Positions 14,891-22,611 of a stretch of 32,000 nt of DNA are shown piece after piece; within the stretch, counting starts at the first letter, position 1, and the number at the start of each line of letters is the position of its first letter. Under the pieces are notes generated by a model that worked only from the letters and a program-made list of their open reading frames with translations, did no database searches and was not told the origin of the DNA. The position numbers and the translations under genes were made by a program. The stretch comes from Aliarcobacter sp. (lineage in GTDB: Bacteria; Campylobacterota; Campylobacteria; Campylobacterales; Arcobacteraceae), in assembly GCA_017995775.1 (NCBI GenBank), contig JAGOIF010000016.1, positions 1 through 32,000 of the forward strand. The letters are read 5' to 3'.

Positions 14891-16071
14891 TTTATACCTT
14901 TATTTGTAAAATAAATTAATTGGGAATAGGCTTCATAATATTTTTGTAATTCATCCAAAGATTTTGTTTCATATAAGATTAATTCATTTAGATTATTTAT
15001 GCTTTCTTGTGGATTTACCTTATCAAAGCTATTGTATGTTTCTAAGTTTTTTTGGATTTTTTCTTGGATTGGTATTATTTTTTCTTTGATTAAATTATAG
15101 TTATTATATGAAGTATTTAAAGTGTTTTTTAATATCTCACTTTGTATTTTAAAGTTGTGTTTTAGTTGTTCTAATTTATCGTTGGTTTCATTTGTATTCA
15201 TTCTAGCTTGTAGTCTTGAAGCATCTTCTGTTTTGTATATAGGCAAAGGAAAACTAAGACTTAGGTTTACATAATTACTATCATCTTCTTTTTGAAAATA
15301 TCCAAGGCTTACTTCCACATCAGGAGTTTTTTTTGCACTTTCAAGTTCTGCTAAATTTTTTGATTTATTTGCACTCTCTTCTAGGGTTTTAAACTTTGGG
15401 TGGTCTTGATTTATTACTAATAAATCAATCTTATTTATATTAATTGATTCTTGGATTTTATCAATTTTTGTATATGTTATTTGTTCTAATTGCAAATATA
15501 AATTATCAATTGTATTTTTTAGATTTTGTTTTTCAAGTTCGATTTGCATTGATGATATTTGAGAATTTAATATATCATTTTGACTTGCTTTTTCATATTT
15601 ATACAAAGAATTAAAAAGTTTTTCTGTTTTTTTTATATTTTTATCAAACTCTTCTAAAAATTTATATTTCTTTTCTAAAATCAAAATATTATATGCGTAT
15701 TCATAAACCTTTGATTCTAATTCAAGCTTTTTATCTTCAAGGTTTAAACTTTGTATATTTCTATCTTTTTGCGCAATTTTTTCTTTTATATCCAATTTTC
15801 CTGCTGTTGAAATAACTTGTGATATTCCAACAAAAGAAGTTTTCATATTTTCATTATTTTTTGATGATAAATACATATCATTTACACCAAGAGATAAAAC
15901 TGGATTTTGCCACTTTTTAGATAATTCAATTTGATAATTTGCAATTTGTATGGATTTATCTATACTTTTTAAATCATAATTATTTTCATTTGTATGTTTT
16001 ACTAGCTCATCTATTGTTACAGCTTTTAATAAACAAACAAGAAAAACTAAGCATAGTAAAACCTTTTTCAT
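14887..16071 (-). CDS. TolC-type outer-membrane efflux protein (CusC/CzcC-like)
   Basis: This 394-residue protein has a signal peptide (about 1-17, ending LLKA) and long alternating helical segments rich in Asn, Lys, Glu and Leu, typical of the periplasmic helical barrel of TolC-family channels. Two family landmarks repeat in the two halves: a conserved NP in the first helix region (KWQNPVLSLGV, about 54-64) and the matching later segment SLGYFQKEDDSNYVNLSLSF, which are the outer-membrane strands. It should form the trimeric exit duct of the copper pump. It is at the short end for the family. No lipobox is present, unlike E. coli CusC. Its start shares a base with the previous stop (TAATG), and its own stop overlaps the adaptor start. 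Confidence 0.85.
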   Translation of the reverse strand: MKKVLLCLVFLVCLLKAVTIDELVKHTNENNYDLKSIDKSIQIANYQIELSKKWQNPVLSLGVNDMYLSSKNNENMKTSFVGISQVISTAGKLDIKEKIAQKDRNIQSLNLEDKKLELESKVYEYAYNILILEKKYKFLEEFDKNIKKTEKLFNSLYKYEKASQNDILNSQISSMQIELEKQNLKNTIDNLYLQLEQITYTKIDKIQESININKIDLLVINQDHPKFKTLEESANKSKNLAELESAKKTPDVEVSLGYFQKEDDSNYVNLSLSFPLPIYKTEDASRLQARMNTNETNDKLEQLKHNFKIQSEILKNTLNTSYNNYNLIKEKIIPIQEKIQKNLETYNSFDKVNPQESINNLNELILYETKSLDELQKYYEAYSQLIYFTNKGIK

Positions 16072-16454
16072 TATAAATTCACGCTACCTTTAACAGTATG
16101 AACAACATCATCATTTGTTTTAAATTTCAATTGATATTGCCAAGTTCCATTCATAGAGAAATTTATACTTACTTTATATTTTCCATCAATTAAAGTAGCT
16201 TTTTCTTCAAATTCCATATAAGGCATTCCTGGCATTTCAGGCATAAATACTTTAAATTTAACTTTCGCATCATTTATTTGTTTAGTATCTTTTGATAATT
16301 CAATGAAAATATCATTATTACCAACAATTAGAGTTTTTTCACTACTTACTTTAATCTCATAACCATCTTTTTGTCCATTTTGCTCTATTGATTCAGCATT
16401 TAAAAGACCTAAACTAATACACACTAAAACAATTATTTTAAATATATTTTTCAT
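16071..16454 (-). CDS. Met-rich FixH/YtkA-like periplasmic protein
   Basis: The 127-residue exported protein has a signal peptide (1-20, ending LLNA) followed by a single beta-sandwich-type domain. The pattern FMPEMPGMPYM (70-80), a Gly-Tyr-Lys/strand segment, then MNGTWQYQLKF (101-111) matches what I know of the FixH/YtkA-like domains found beside copper transport genes. Four methionines spaced every three residues (M71, M74, M77, M80) form a plausible Cu(I) site. It heads the structural part of the operon, where E. coli has the chaperone CusF, which is absent here, so it may fill that position. A strong Shine-Dalgarno sequence (AAAGGAGA) lies inside an inverted repeat. Domain assignment is from pattern memory; copper binding is inferred. 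Confidence 0.72.
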   Translation of the reverse strand: MKNIFKIIVLVCISLGLLNAESIEQNGQKDGYEIKVSSEKTLIVGNNDIFIELSKDTKQINDAKVKFKVFMPEMPGMPYMEFEEKATLIDGKYKVSINFSMNGTWQYQLKFKTNDDVVHTVKGSVNL

Positions 16455-16456
16455 TG

Positions 16457-16486
16457 AATTCTCTCCTTTGATTTTATAGGAGAATT
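16457..16486 (-). promoter_or_regulatory. Inverted repeat covering the ribosome binding site of the FixH-like gene
   Basis: The arms AATTCTCTCC (16457-16466) and GGAGAATT (16479-16486) are complementary apart from a 2-base bulge. On the minus strand the 3' arm contains the AAAGGAGA Shine-Dalgarno sequence of the FixH-like gene, and a TATAAAA sequence lies in the loop. It may be an mRNA hairpin limiting translation, a processing site between the regulatory and structural genes, or an internal promoter with an operator. Confidence 0.4.
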
Positions 16487-16517
16487 TTAGTTATTTAGTG
16501 TGCAGATTGTGTGGAGT

Positions 16518-17672
16518 TTAGAACTTTAAAGTAAAAATCGTTCCCTGTTTTAATTGTGAGTTTACTTCTATTTTTATATTATAGTTATTACAAATTTGAT
16601 TTACAATACTAAGTCCTATACCAAAACCACCTTGTTCATTGGTTGCTCTATAATATCTTTTATAGATATCTTTTAGTTTATCTTTTGAGATTCCTATTCC
16701 TGTATCTTTAATTATTAGTTCATTATTTTTAAGAGTTATTTCTATTGTTCCTGCTATTTTATTATATTTAATAGCATTAGAAATTAGATTATTAAAAAGT
16801 CTTATAAAATCATCTTTATTTATTTTATACTCAAATTGTTCTAATTGAAGTTTTATATCAATACTTTTTTTACTCGCAAGGGGAGTAAAATATTCTAATT
16901 GTTCTATTATTAGATTTTTTAAATCTACTATTTCTAAAGTATTTTTATTTTGTTTATTTTGCAAAAAAACGTAAGTTAAATCTTCATAAATCTCAGAAAT
17001 TCTTTTTGCACTTAATCTTATTCTTTGGATTTGTTTTTCATTTAGATTTGTTGTTTCTGTTGACATCAAAATTGCACTTATTGGTGTATTTAATTCATGG
17101 GTTGTATCTTTTATAAAGTTATTTAATTTTATTCTTTCATCTTTTATTGGTTTTAAAAAAAGTTTTGCTAAATAAAATCCAATTATTGCTATAAATGAAT
17201 AAATCAATAAAAATATAAATACAATATTCATTTTTAATTTACTAATTTGTTCATAAAAAAGATTCTCTTTTATCGCTATATAATAAACTCCTAAATGTCC
17301 CAAGGTTGAGGAATCAATTAAAATAAAATGCTTTTTATAATCCATTATTGTTTTTGTAAAATCAATCTCATCATCTAAATTCCCAAATATCTTTTCTTTG
17401 TTTTCATTATAAAATGAGATTTTATAATCATTTGTTTTAAGTAAATAATCTTTATCAAATTCATTATTTGTCATATGTGCAAATATTATTTTTGATGAGA
17501 TTTTTGATACTTCATTTTGCATATTTGATTTAGTTAAATCATAATATAAAGTTTTTTCATTTTGAAAATAAAAAAAAGCAAGCATTATTACTAAAATAAA
17601 AGATGAACCTAAATATAAAAAAAGAAATCGAAAAAAAGTGCTTTTTTCACTAGCAGTTAAATCTATAACCAA
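16518..17672 (-). CDS. Sensor histidine kinase of the copper locus
   Basis: This 384-residue membrane kinase has a first transmembrane helix (about 14-36), a periplasmic sensor loop of about 110 residues, and a second helix (about 149-170). A DHp domain follows with phospho-acceptor H192 in KDTTHELNTPISAIL, then an ATPase domain with the N box (NNLISNAIKYN), G1 (DTGIGIS) and G2 (GGFGIGLSIV). The sensor loop has few Met or Cys residues, so its metal ligands are not obvious. The gene overlaps the regulator gene by 23 bases. The start is uncertain: the TTG used here sits immediately against an AGGAG sequence, too close for normal initiation, so the true start may be a rare codon slightly downstream. 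The likely signal, periplasmic copper or silver, is inferred from the downstream pump genes. Confidence 0.88.
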   Translation of the reverse strand: MVIDLTASEKSTFFRFLFLYLGSSFILVIMLAFFYFQNEKTLYYDLTKSNMQNEVSKISSKIIFAHMTNNEFDKDYLLKTNDYKISFYNENKEKIFGNLDDEIDFTKTIMDYKKHFILIDSSTLGHLGVYYIAIKENLFYEQISKLKMNIVFIFLLIYSFIAIIGFYLAKLFLKPIKDERIKLNNFIKDTTHELNTPISAILMSTETTNLNEKQIQRIRLSAKRISEIYEDLTYVFLQNKQNKNTLEIVDLKNLIIEQLEYFTPLASKKSIDIKLQLEQFEYKINKDDFIRLFNNLISNAIKYNKIAGTIEITLKNNELIIKDTGIGISKDKLKDIYKRYYRATNEQGGFGIGLSIVNQICNNYNIKIEVNSQLKQGTIFTLKF

Positions 17673-18309
17673 CTCCTCTTATATTTATGATTGACTCATC
17701 TCCAACTATTTTTCTAAGATTTTTAATATAGGTTCTAATAGTTGATGCAGTTGGAGATTCTTCATATGCCCATACATTCGTACTTAATTCATCAATACTA
17801 ACTATTTTATTCTTATTTTGAATAAGATATTCCAAAACTTCACTCTCTTTTTGTGCAATATGAACTTTTGTTTCATTTATATTTATTATTAAATTTCCTT
17901 TATCTAAAGATATATTTTTTGATATTTCTATTATTGAATTTGATGAGATATTATGTAATCTTTTTATATTTTCAATACGTAAATCAAGCTCTTTTAGTTC
18001 AAAAGGTTTTTTAATATAATCATCACAACCAGATTCAAAACCTTTTTCTATGTCCTCTAGCATATTTGCAGAGGTAATAAAAATCGCTGGTGTTTTTATA
18101 CCATTTTTTCGTAATTGATTTAATAACTCAAAACCATTTATATTTGGAACATTTACATCCAAAAGTAATATATCAAAAGTCTTTGAATATATTGCGTCTT
18201 GGGCATCATCCCCTGTAAAAACTGATAAAACTGAATGTTCTTTTTCTATTAAATGCTCTTGTATTATTTCATTTAATATTAAATCATCTTCTAATAATAA
18301 TATTTTCAT
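17650..18309 (-). CDS. OmpR-family response regulator of the copper locus
   Basis: This 219-residue regulator has a receiver domain with acidic pocket E7/D8/D9, phospho-acceptor D51 (LLLDVNVP) and the conserved lysine in DYIKKPFEL. A winged-helix DNA-binding domain (about 125-219) ends in INIRGVGYRF, typical of OmpR/PhoB regulators. It is presumably phosphorylated by the overlapping kinase and activates the pump genes, like CusR or the Helicobacter CrdR. It has its own promoter (GATACAAT) with a palindrome at the expected transcription start, suggesting autoregulation. The start ATG is preceded by AAGGAA. Confidence 0.92.
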   Translation of the reverse strand: MKILLLEDDLILNEIIQEHLIEKEHSVLSVFTGDDAQDAIYSKTFDILLLDVNVPNINGFELLNQLRKNGIKTPAIFITSANMLEDIEKGFESGCDDYIKKPFELKELDLRIENIKRLHNISSNSIIEISKNISLDKGNLIININETKVHIAQKESEVLEYLIQNKNKIVSIDELSTNVWAYEESPTASTIRTYIKNLRKIVGDESIINIRGVGYRFNC

Positions 18310-18315
18310 TGAAAT

Positions 18316-18335
18316 TCCTTAGTAAGGATTGTATC
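18316..18335 (-). promoter_or_regulatory. Promoter and dyad of the copper-locus regulator
   Basis: On the minus strand a GATACAATCC -10 element (TACAAT at 18333-18328) abuts a perfect dyad TCCTTA-G-TAAGGA (18316-18328). The dyad covers the expected transcription start and the Shine-Dalgarno sequence. It could be an operator for the regulator itself or a small hairpin that hides the ribosome binding site. Confidence 0.45.
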
Positions 18336-18421
18336 ATAAAACTATTTAGTAAAATTTGGTTTTTGAGGTTTTGGTTTTAATTAGATTTTAAATTAATTTT
18401 TAAAAGTTTGTAGAGTTTAAG

Positions 18422-18447
18422 AAAGTAGTACATAAAAGTACTACTTT
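18422..18447 (-). terminator. Terminator of the RRM gene
   Basis: A perfect 10-base stem (AAAGTAGTAC at 18422-18431 and GTACTACTTT at 18438-18447) with a 6-base loop lies just past the stop codon of the RRM protein gene on the minus strand. An outer TTAAG/CTTAA pairing can extend it. It separates that gene from the regulator promoter. The rest of the 147-base gap to 18310 is AT-rich with no ORF. Confidence 0.65.
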
Positions 18448-18456
18448 AACTTAATG

Positions 18457-18723
18457 TTAGAATTGTCTTCTTGGTTTTTCTTCTCTAGGTTGAGCTTCAT
18501 TAACTCTTAAAGTTCTTCCTTCGTTTTCTTTACCGTTTAGAGCTTCAATTGCTTTAGCTCCAGCTTCTGCTGTTTCCATTTCAATGAAACCAAAACCTTT
18601 AGATTTATTTGTTTCTCTATCCATGATAACTTTTGCACTTTTCACTGCACCAAACTCTGAGAAAAGTTGCTTTAAATCAGCATCTTCTGTTCTATATGAT
18701 AAATTTCCTACATAAATATTCAT
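18457..18723 (-). CDS. RRM-type RNA-binding protein
   Basis: This 88-residue protein is a single RNA recognition motif with RNP2 IYVGNL (3-8) and RNP1 KGFGFIEM (42-49), followed by a short basic tail (EEKPRRQF). Such small RRM proteins resemble cyanobacterial Rbp proteins and occur widely in Campylobacterota; they probably bind RNA as post-transcriptional regulators, but their targets are unknown. It has its own promoter downstream of gltX, a good ribosome binding site (AAAGGAT) and a terminator, so it is likely an independently expressed, abundant protein. Its codons are richer in G/C than those of its neighbours, which fits high expression. Confidence 0.92.
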   Translation of the reverse strand: MNIYVGNLSYRTEDADLKQLFSEFGAVKSAKVIMDRETNKSKGFGFIEMETAEAGAKAIEALNGKENEGRTLRVNEAQPREEKPRRQF

Positions 18724-18749
18724 CTATTCTATCCTTTGTAAATGTAACA

Positions 18750-18758
18750 ATATTATGC
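18750..18758 (-). promoter_or_regulatory. Candidate -10 box of the RRM gene
   Basis: On the minus strand GGCATAATATT (CATAAT at 18757-18752) lies 28 bases upstream of the start codon, leaving a leader of about 20 bases that contains AAAGGAT. It fits a sigma-70 -10 element. Confidence 0.4.
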
Positions 18759-18776
18759 CTGATTAATATTAAATAA

Positions 18777-20186
18777 TCAAGTATTTTTAAAATTTCTTTC
18801 CATTGCATTTTTTAGTCTATAACTTGCTTCTTCCAATCCTAAAATAGCGATAATATCATACACTGAAGGTGCTTGTGTACCACCTGTAAATGCTATTCTA
18901 ATTGGCTGAAATAATTGTGGGAATTTTAAGCCATTTTCATTTATAAATGGTTTTGTAATATCCTCAATATTTTGCACATTATTCAAGCTTTCTTTGTTTG
19001 CTTCTAGTAATAAAATATATTTTTCTAAAAATGCATTTGTATCTTCTTTAACAAACTTTTTAACACCACTTTCTTCATATGTTGTAGGTCTATCTAAAAT
19101 ATCTGTAATTGATTTTTTTAGTTCTATTATCGTTTGTGCTCTTTGTTTTGCTAACTCTAAAAGTTCTGTTTTTTTAGGATTATTTGATAAATCTAAATCA
19201 AAGAATTTTAATTCTTCTATTAATCTATCATTTGATACAGATTTTATATATTCACTATTTAGCCATAATAATTTTTCAGCATTATATGCAGATGCAGATT
19301 TATTTATATTTGATGGATCAAATAGTTCTAACATCTCTTTCATTGAGAAGATTTCTTGGTCACCATTTGACCATCCAAGTCTTACTAAAAAGTTAAGAAG
19401 TGCTTCTGGTAAATATCCTTGATTTTTGTAATCCATAACATCCATAGCACCATCTCTTTTAGATAGTTTTTTACCTTCTGGATTGTTAATCATTGGTACA
19501 TGATAGAATTTTGGAACTTTAAATCCTAAAGCATTATAAACAACGATTTGTTTTGGTGTATTTGAAAGGTGGTCATCACCTCTTATTACATCTGTCATTC
19601 CCATTAAAGCATCATCAATAGCCACAACAAAGTTATATGTAGGCATTCCATTACTTCTTGCAATTACAAAATCATCAACCTGATTTGCATCAAATTTCAT
19701 AGAACCTTTTACGCCATCTTCGAACTCTATTGTTCCACTAGTTGGTGCTTTTATTCTAATAACTGGGTCAACACCTGCTGGAACTTCTGGTAATGTTTTT
19801 CCAGCTTCTGGTCGCCATGTTCCATCATATCTTGGATTTTGTTTTGCGGCTTCTTGAGAAGCTCTTAAGCTATCCAGTTCATCTCTACTCATATAACATT
19901 TATATGCATTCCCATTTTCTAAAAGCTTATCAATATAAACTTTATAAATATCTGTTCTTTTTGATTGATAAAATACTTCACCATCATAATTTAACCCAAC
20001 CCATTCAAATGCACTAATGATTGCTTTCATAGCTTCTTCATTATTTCTTGCTGTGTCTGTATCTTCAATTCTTAATCTAAATTCACCATTTGTTTTTCTA
20101 GCCCATAAATAGTTGTAAAGTGATGTTCTTAGCCCACCAATATGTAAATATCCTGTTGGACTTGGTGCAAATCTTGTAATTGCCAT
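18777..20186 (-). CDS. gltX: Glutamyl-tRNA synthetase
   Basis: This 469-residue class I synthetase charges tRNA-Glu. It has the HIGH-type motif in APSPTGYLHIGG (7-18), the KMSKS-type loop KKLSKRDG (239-246), and the GluRS-specific insertion and alpha-helical anticodon-binding C-terminus. Length is normal. Campylobacterota commonly carry two GluRS paralogues, one charging tRNA-Glu and one acting on tRNA-Gln before amidation; which one this is cannot be decided by eye. The start is an ATG preceded by GAGGAG, which lies in the end of the 33-codon ORF upstream. Confidence 0.95.
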   Translation of the reverse strand: MAITRFAPSPTGYLHIGGLRTSLYNYLWARKTNGEFRLRIEDTDTARNNEEAMKAIISAFEWVGLNYDGEVFYQSKRTDIYKVYIDKLLENGNAYKCYMSRDELDSLRASQEAAKQNPRYDGTWRPEAGKTLPEVPAGVDPVIRIKAPTSGTIEFEDGVKGSMKFDANQVDDFVIARSNGMPTYNFVVAIDDALMGMTDVIRGDDHLSNTPKQIVVYNALGFKVPKFYHVPMINNPEGKKLSKRDGAMDVMDYKNQGYLPEALLNFLVRLGWSNGDQEIFSMKEMLELFDPSNINKSASAYNAEKLLWLNSEYIKSVSNDRLIEELKFFDLDLSNNPKKTELLELAKQRAQTIIELKKSITDILDRPTTYEESGVKKFVKEDTNAFLEKYILLLEANKESLNNVQNIEDITKPFINENGLKFPQLFQPIRIAFTGGTQAPSVYDIIAILGLEEASYRLKNAMERNFKNT

Positions 20187-20190
20187 TAAA

Positions 20191-20292
20191 TTATTTCTCC
20201 TCTTCTTTTTTATTTTGTATATAAAATCCTACGCCTGTTACAACTGCTACTACTGCTATAAAAACAAGTAGTGATATCTCAAGAATCCCCAT
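20191..20292 (-). CDS. Overlooked 33-residue single-pass membrane protein
   Basis: An ATG at 20292 opens a 33-codon frame encoding a hydrophobic helix (about residues 4-24, starting [20 protein letters not shown]) followed by a charged tail ending NKKEEEK. It has a good Shine-Dalgarno sequence (AAAGG, 7 bases before the ATG). It overlaps the last 14 bases of rlmN in another frame and ends 5 bases before gltX, whose ribosome binding site lies in its last codons. Without it the rlmN-gltX gap would be an otherwise empty 92 bases. The layout (start signal, tight spacing, membrane topology) supports a real small gene; function unknown. Confidence 0.65.
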   Translation of the reverse strand: MGILEISLLVFIAVVAVVTGVGFYIQNKKEEEK

Positions 20293-21361
20293 TTGCAACC
20301 TTTTCTTTTAATTGTCCACATGCCGCACTAATATCTAAACCTTTTGATTCACGAATAGTACAAATAACACCTTTTTGATTTAAAAAGTCTTTGAACTGTA
20401 ACATTCCTTCAACAGTAGGTCTTTCATATGTTGTTCCTGGATATGGATTAAAATAAATAAGATTTACTTTTGCTTGTATTCCATTTAATAAACTCACAAG
20501 TTTTTTAGCAGCTTCTAGTGAATCATTTTTATTTTTAATTACAAGATATTCAAACATAACTTTTTTTCTAGTATCAACAGGAAAGGCTTTAACAGCTTCA
20601 ATAATTGTTGCAATATTATAAGCTTTATTCATAGGAATAAGCTCACTTCTAAGCTCATCATCAACAGCATGAAGAGAAATAGCTAATTGTATTCCTAAAT
20701 CTTTTTCACCTAGCTTTTTGATTTTACTTGCAATTCCTGAAGTTGAAACTGTTTGTCTTCTTTTACTAATTGCTAAACCATCAAGTTCAGAGAAAATCTC
20801 AACAGCTTTTACAAAGTTATCAAAGTTATCTAAAGGTTCACCCATTCCCATATAAACGATATTTAGAGCTTTATTTTCAGCAATATCATTATCTCTTTTG
20901 ATATTTACAATTTGAGCTATATATTCTCCAACTGTAAGATTTCGTACAAATCCACCTTTTGCTGTTAAACAAAAACTACATCCAACTTTACATCCAACTT
21001 GAGATGAAACACAAACTGTGTATTTTTCACTTCTTACAATATTTCCATCTTCATCTTTTTTCTTTTCTTTCATTAAAAGTAAAACAGCTTCAACAGTTAA
21101 ATTGTCTCTTAATTTAAAAAGATATTTTATACTTCCATCACTACTTTGCTCTTTTTTAATGATTTGCATTACATCAATTGGATAGTTTGCTTCTAAATCT
21201 TCTTTTAACTCTTTTGGTATATTTTTCATATCATCATAAGAGTTTGCATACTTTTTATAAAGCCAATTATAAACTTGTTTTGCTCTAAATGATGGTTTTA
21301 ATTTTTCTTTTAATTCATCTAATGTGAAATCATATATAGATGGTAGTCCTTCTTTTGCCAT
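20279..21361 (-). CDS. rlmN: 23S rRNA (adenine2503-C2)-methyltransferase, radical SAM
   Basis: RlmN methylates C2 of A2503 in 23S rRNA, and A37 in some tRNAs, by a radical mechanism. The 360-residue enzyme has the 4Fe-4S motif CKVGCSFC (C124, C128, C131) followed by [11 protein letters not shown]. It also has the SAM-binding region ([13 protein letters not shown]) and a C-terminal cysteine, C348 (DISAACGQL), equivalent to the catalytic methyl-accepting cysteine. The N-terminal accessory domain is present. The start is an ATG with a weak ribosome binding site. Its stop codon overlaps the small membrane ORF. Confidence 0.95.
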   Translation of the reverse strand: MAKEGLPSIYDFTLDELKEKLKPSFRAKQVYNWLYKKYANSYDDMKNIPKELKEDLEANYPIDVMQIIKKEQSSDGSIKYLFKLRDNLTVEAVLLLMKEKKKDEDGNIVRSEKYTVCVSSQVGCKVGCSFCLTAKGGFVRNLTVGEYIAQIVNIKRDNDIAENKALNIVYMGMGEPLDNFDNFVKAVEIFSELDGLAISKRRQTVSTSGIASKIKKLGEKDLGIQLAISLHAVDDELRSELIPMNKAYNIATIIEAVKAFPVDTRKKVMFEYLVIKNKNDSLEAAKKLVSLLNGIQAKVNLIYFNPYPGTTYERPTVEGMLQFKDFLNQKGVICTIRESKGLDISAACGQLKEKVANGDS

Positions 21362-21388
21362 TATTATTTGTCCAATATCTTTTTTAAT

Positions 21389-21925
21389 TTATTTTATTAT
21401 ATTCTTTTCTAGTAAATATTTTGTTAGTTTTTCCATAGCTTCTTCATGATTTTTCATAAAATCTTCATGGGCATTTTCATTTGTATAGTTTGTTATTACG
21501 AATATTCCAGCAACTGGTATTTCAAACTCTTTTGCAACACTTAAAATTGAGAAAAATTCCATATTTTCGATTCCAACTCCATACTCTTTAAACTCTTTAC
21601 ATAATTCTTCATTTGTTGATATATAGTTTGAAGAGTTTACAATAGTATCATTTCTTGCAAATTTATTTTCAGATTCAAGTACATTGTCAAGGGGAGTATA
21701 TGCACTTTGTATTAAAAATCCAAGCTCAATATTTGAAGCTCTTTTTGATTCAACAATATCAAATATTTGATGCTCACCATAAGAGCCAGCACTTCCTACA
21801 AAAAGTAAAAAGTCAGGTTTATCAAATAAACACATTCTTGTAAGATTAATAGCAGATTCTATTAAACCAACTCCAATAGGATGTGCAAATGCAAAAGTTT
21901 CATTTCTTCCTGCGCAAATAATCAT
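21389..21925 (-). CDS. Short nucleoside phosphorylase-like protein
   Basis: The 178-residue protein looks like a trimmed member of the PNP/UDP phosphorylase fold. It has an N-terminal IICAGRNE strand-turn, a central LFVGSAGSYG segment (about 40-50) as in the phosphorylase core, and GVGIENMEFFSILSVAKEF (about 114-132), which matches the conserved Glu-Met-Glu ribose-binding region. Full-length members (MTA/SAH nucleosidase, MqnB, PNP) are usually 230-250 residues. The enzyme may be a specialised nucleosidase or an inactive relative; the substrate is unknown. Its start overlaps the stop of the SIMPL-domain gene (ATGA), so the two are coupled. Confidence 0.7.
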   Translation of the reverse strand: MIICAGRNETFAFAHPIGVGLIESAINLTRMCLFDKPDFLLFVGSAGSYGEHQIFDIVESKRASNIELGFLIQSAYTPLDNVLESENKFARNDTIVNSSNYISTNEELCKEFKEYGVGIENMEFFSILSVAKEFEIPVAGIFVITNYTNENAHEDFMKNHEEAMEKLTKYLLEKNIIK

Positions 21926-22608
21926 TTACATTCCAATAAAAATGTAGGATTTACTGTGATATTTTGTTCACTATTTACAGGTGCCACATCAGCAGCCACT
22001 TTTGACATACTTGATAATGCCATTTCACTTCTTGCATAAACGATGTTTCCACCATTATATTCATTTATATTGATTTTCTTTACTTCACATTTTTTTGAAA
22101 GTTTTGCTGATAAAGTATTTGAATAAGATTCTATCCACATAATTGACTCAAGTCTTAAATCATCAAAACTTTTGTTTTGTAAATCTTCACTAATTCTCCA
22201 AGAAAGATTTGAAAGGTTTAATTTTACATCATCTGATTTAATTTTTTCTTTTATTGAAATTAATTCATCCATAAAAGTGTTTATCTGTTTTGCATCTTTT
22301 GATTCAGCTGTATATCTTAAACTTCCTACATATCCTACAAACTCTTGTTTGTTATTAGAATAATTATATTTTGGGCTTATTGTGTAGCTTCCATTTTTTA
22401 TTATTACATTTGTAGTTTTTTTAATAAAGTCATTAAATTTTTCAATCTCAGCATTTACTTTTGTTTCATCTTTTTTTTCAATATTAATATCTACATTTGT
22501 AGCTAATAAATCAGGATTTACAACTTTTGAGAAACTTTTATTAAAATCTAATTCATAAGAAAACGATAAAACAGGCAATAATAAAGCCAGTATTATTTTA
22601 TTTTTCAA
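21922..22608 (-). CDS. SIMPL-domain (DUF541) periplasmic protein
   Basis: The 228-residue exported protein has a signal peptide (about 1-17) and a region starting FSKVVNPDLLATNVDINIEK that matches the SIMPL/DUF541 family. In that family an N-terminal conserved strand is followed by repeats of alternating helices and strands. Two cysteines (C174 in SKKCEVKK, C227 near the end) could form a periplasmic disulfide. The role of SIMPL proteins in bacteria is poorly defined; some are linked to envelope stress. The start is TTG at 22608, with AAGGAT located in the final codons of hisF. It is the second gene of a hisF-led transcript. Confidence 0.75.
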   Translation of the reverse strand: MKNKIILALLLPVLSFSYELDFNKSFSKVVNPDLLATNVDINIEKKDETKVNAEIEKFNDFIKKTTNVIIKNGSYTISPKYNYSNNKQEFVGYVGSLRYTAESKDAKQINTFMDELISIKEKIKSDDVKLNLSNLSWRISEDLQNKSFDDLRLESIMWIESYSNTLSAKLSKKCEVKKININEYNGGNIVYARSEMALSSMSKVAADVAPVNSEQNITVNPTFLLECK

Positions 22609-22611
22609 TTT

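Noticed and set aside
18994-19422. 142-codon plus-strand frame within gltX
   Set aside because: It is antisense to a fully conserved part of gltX and has no recognisable features.
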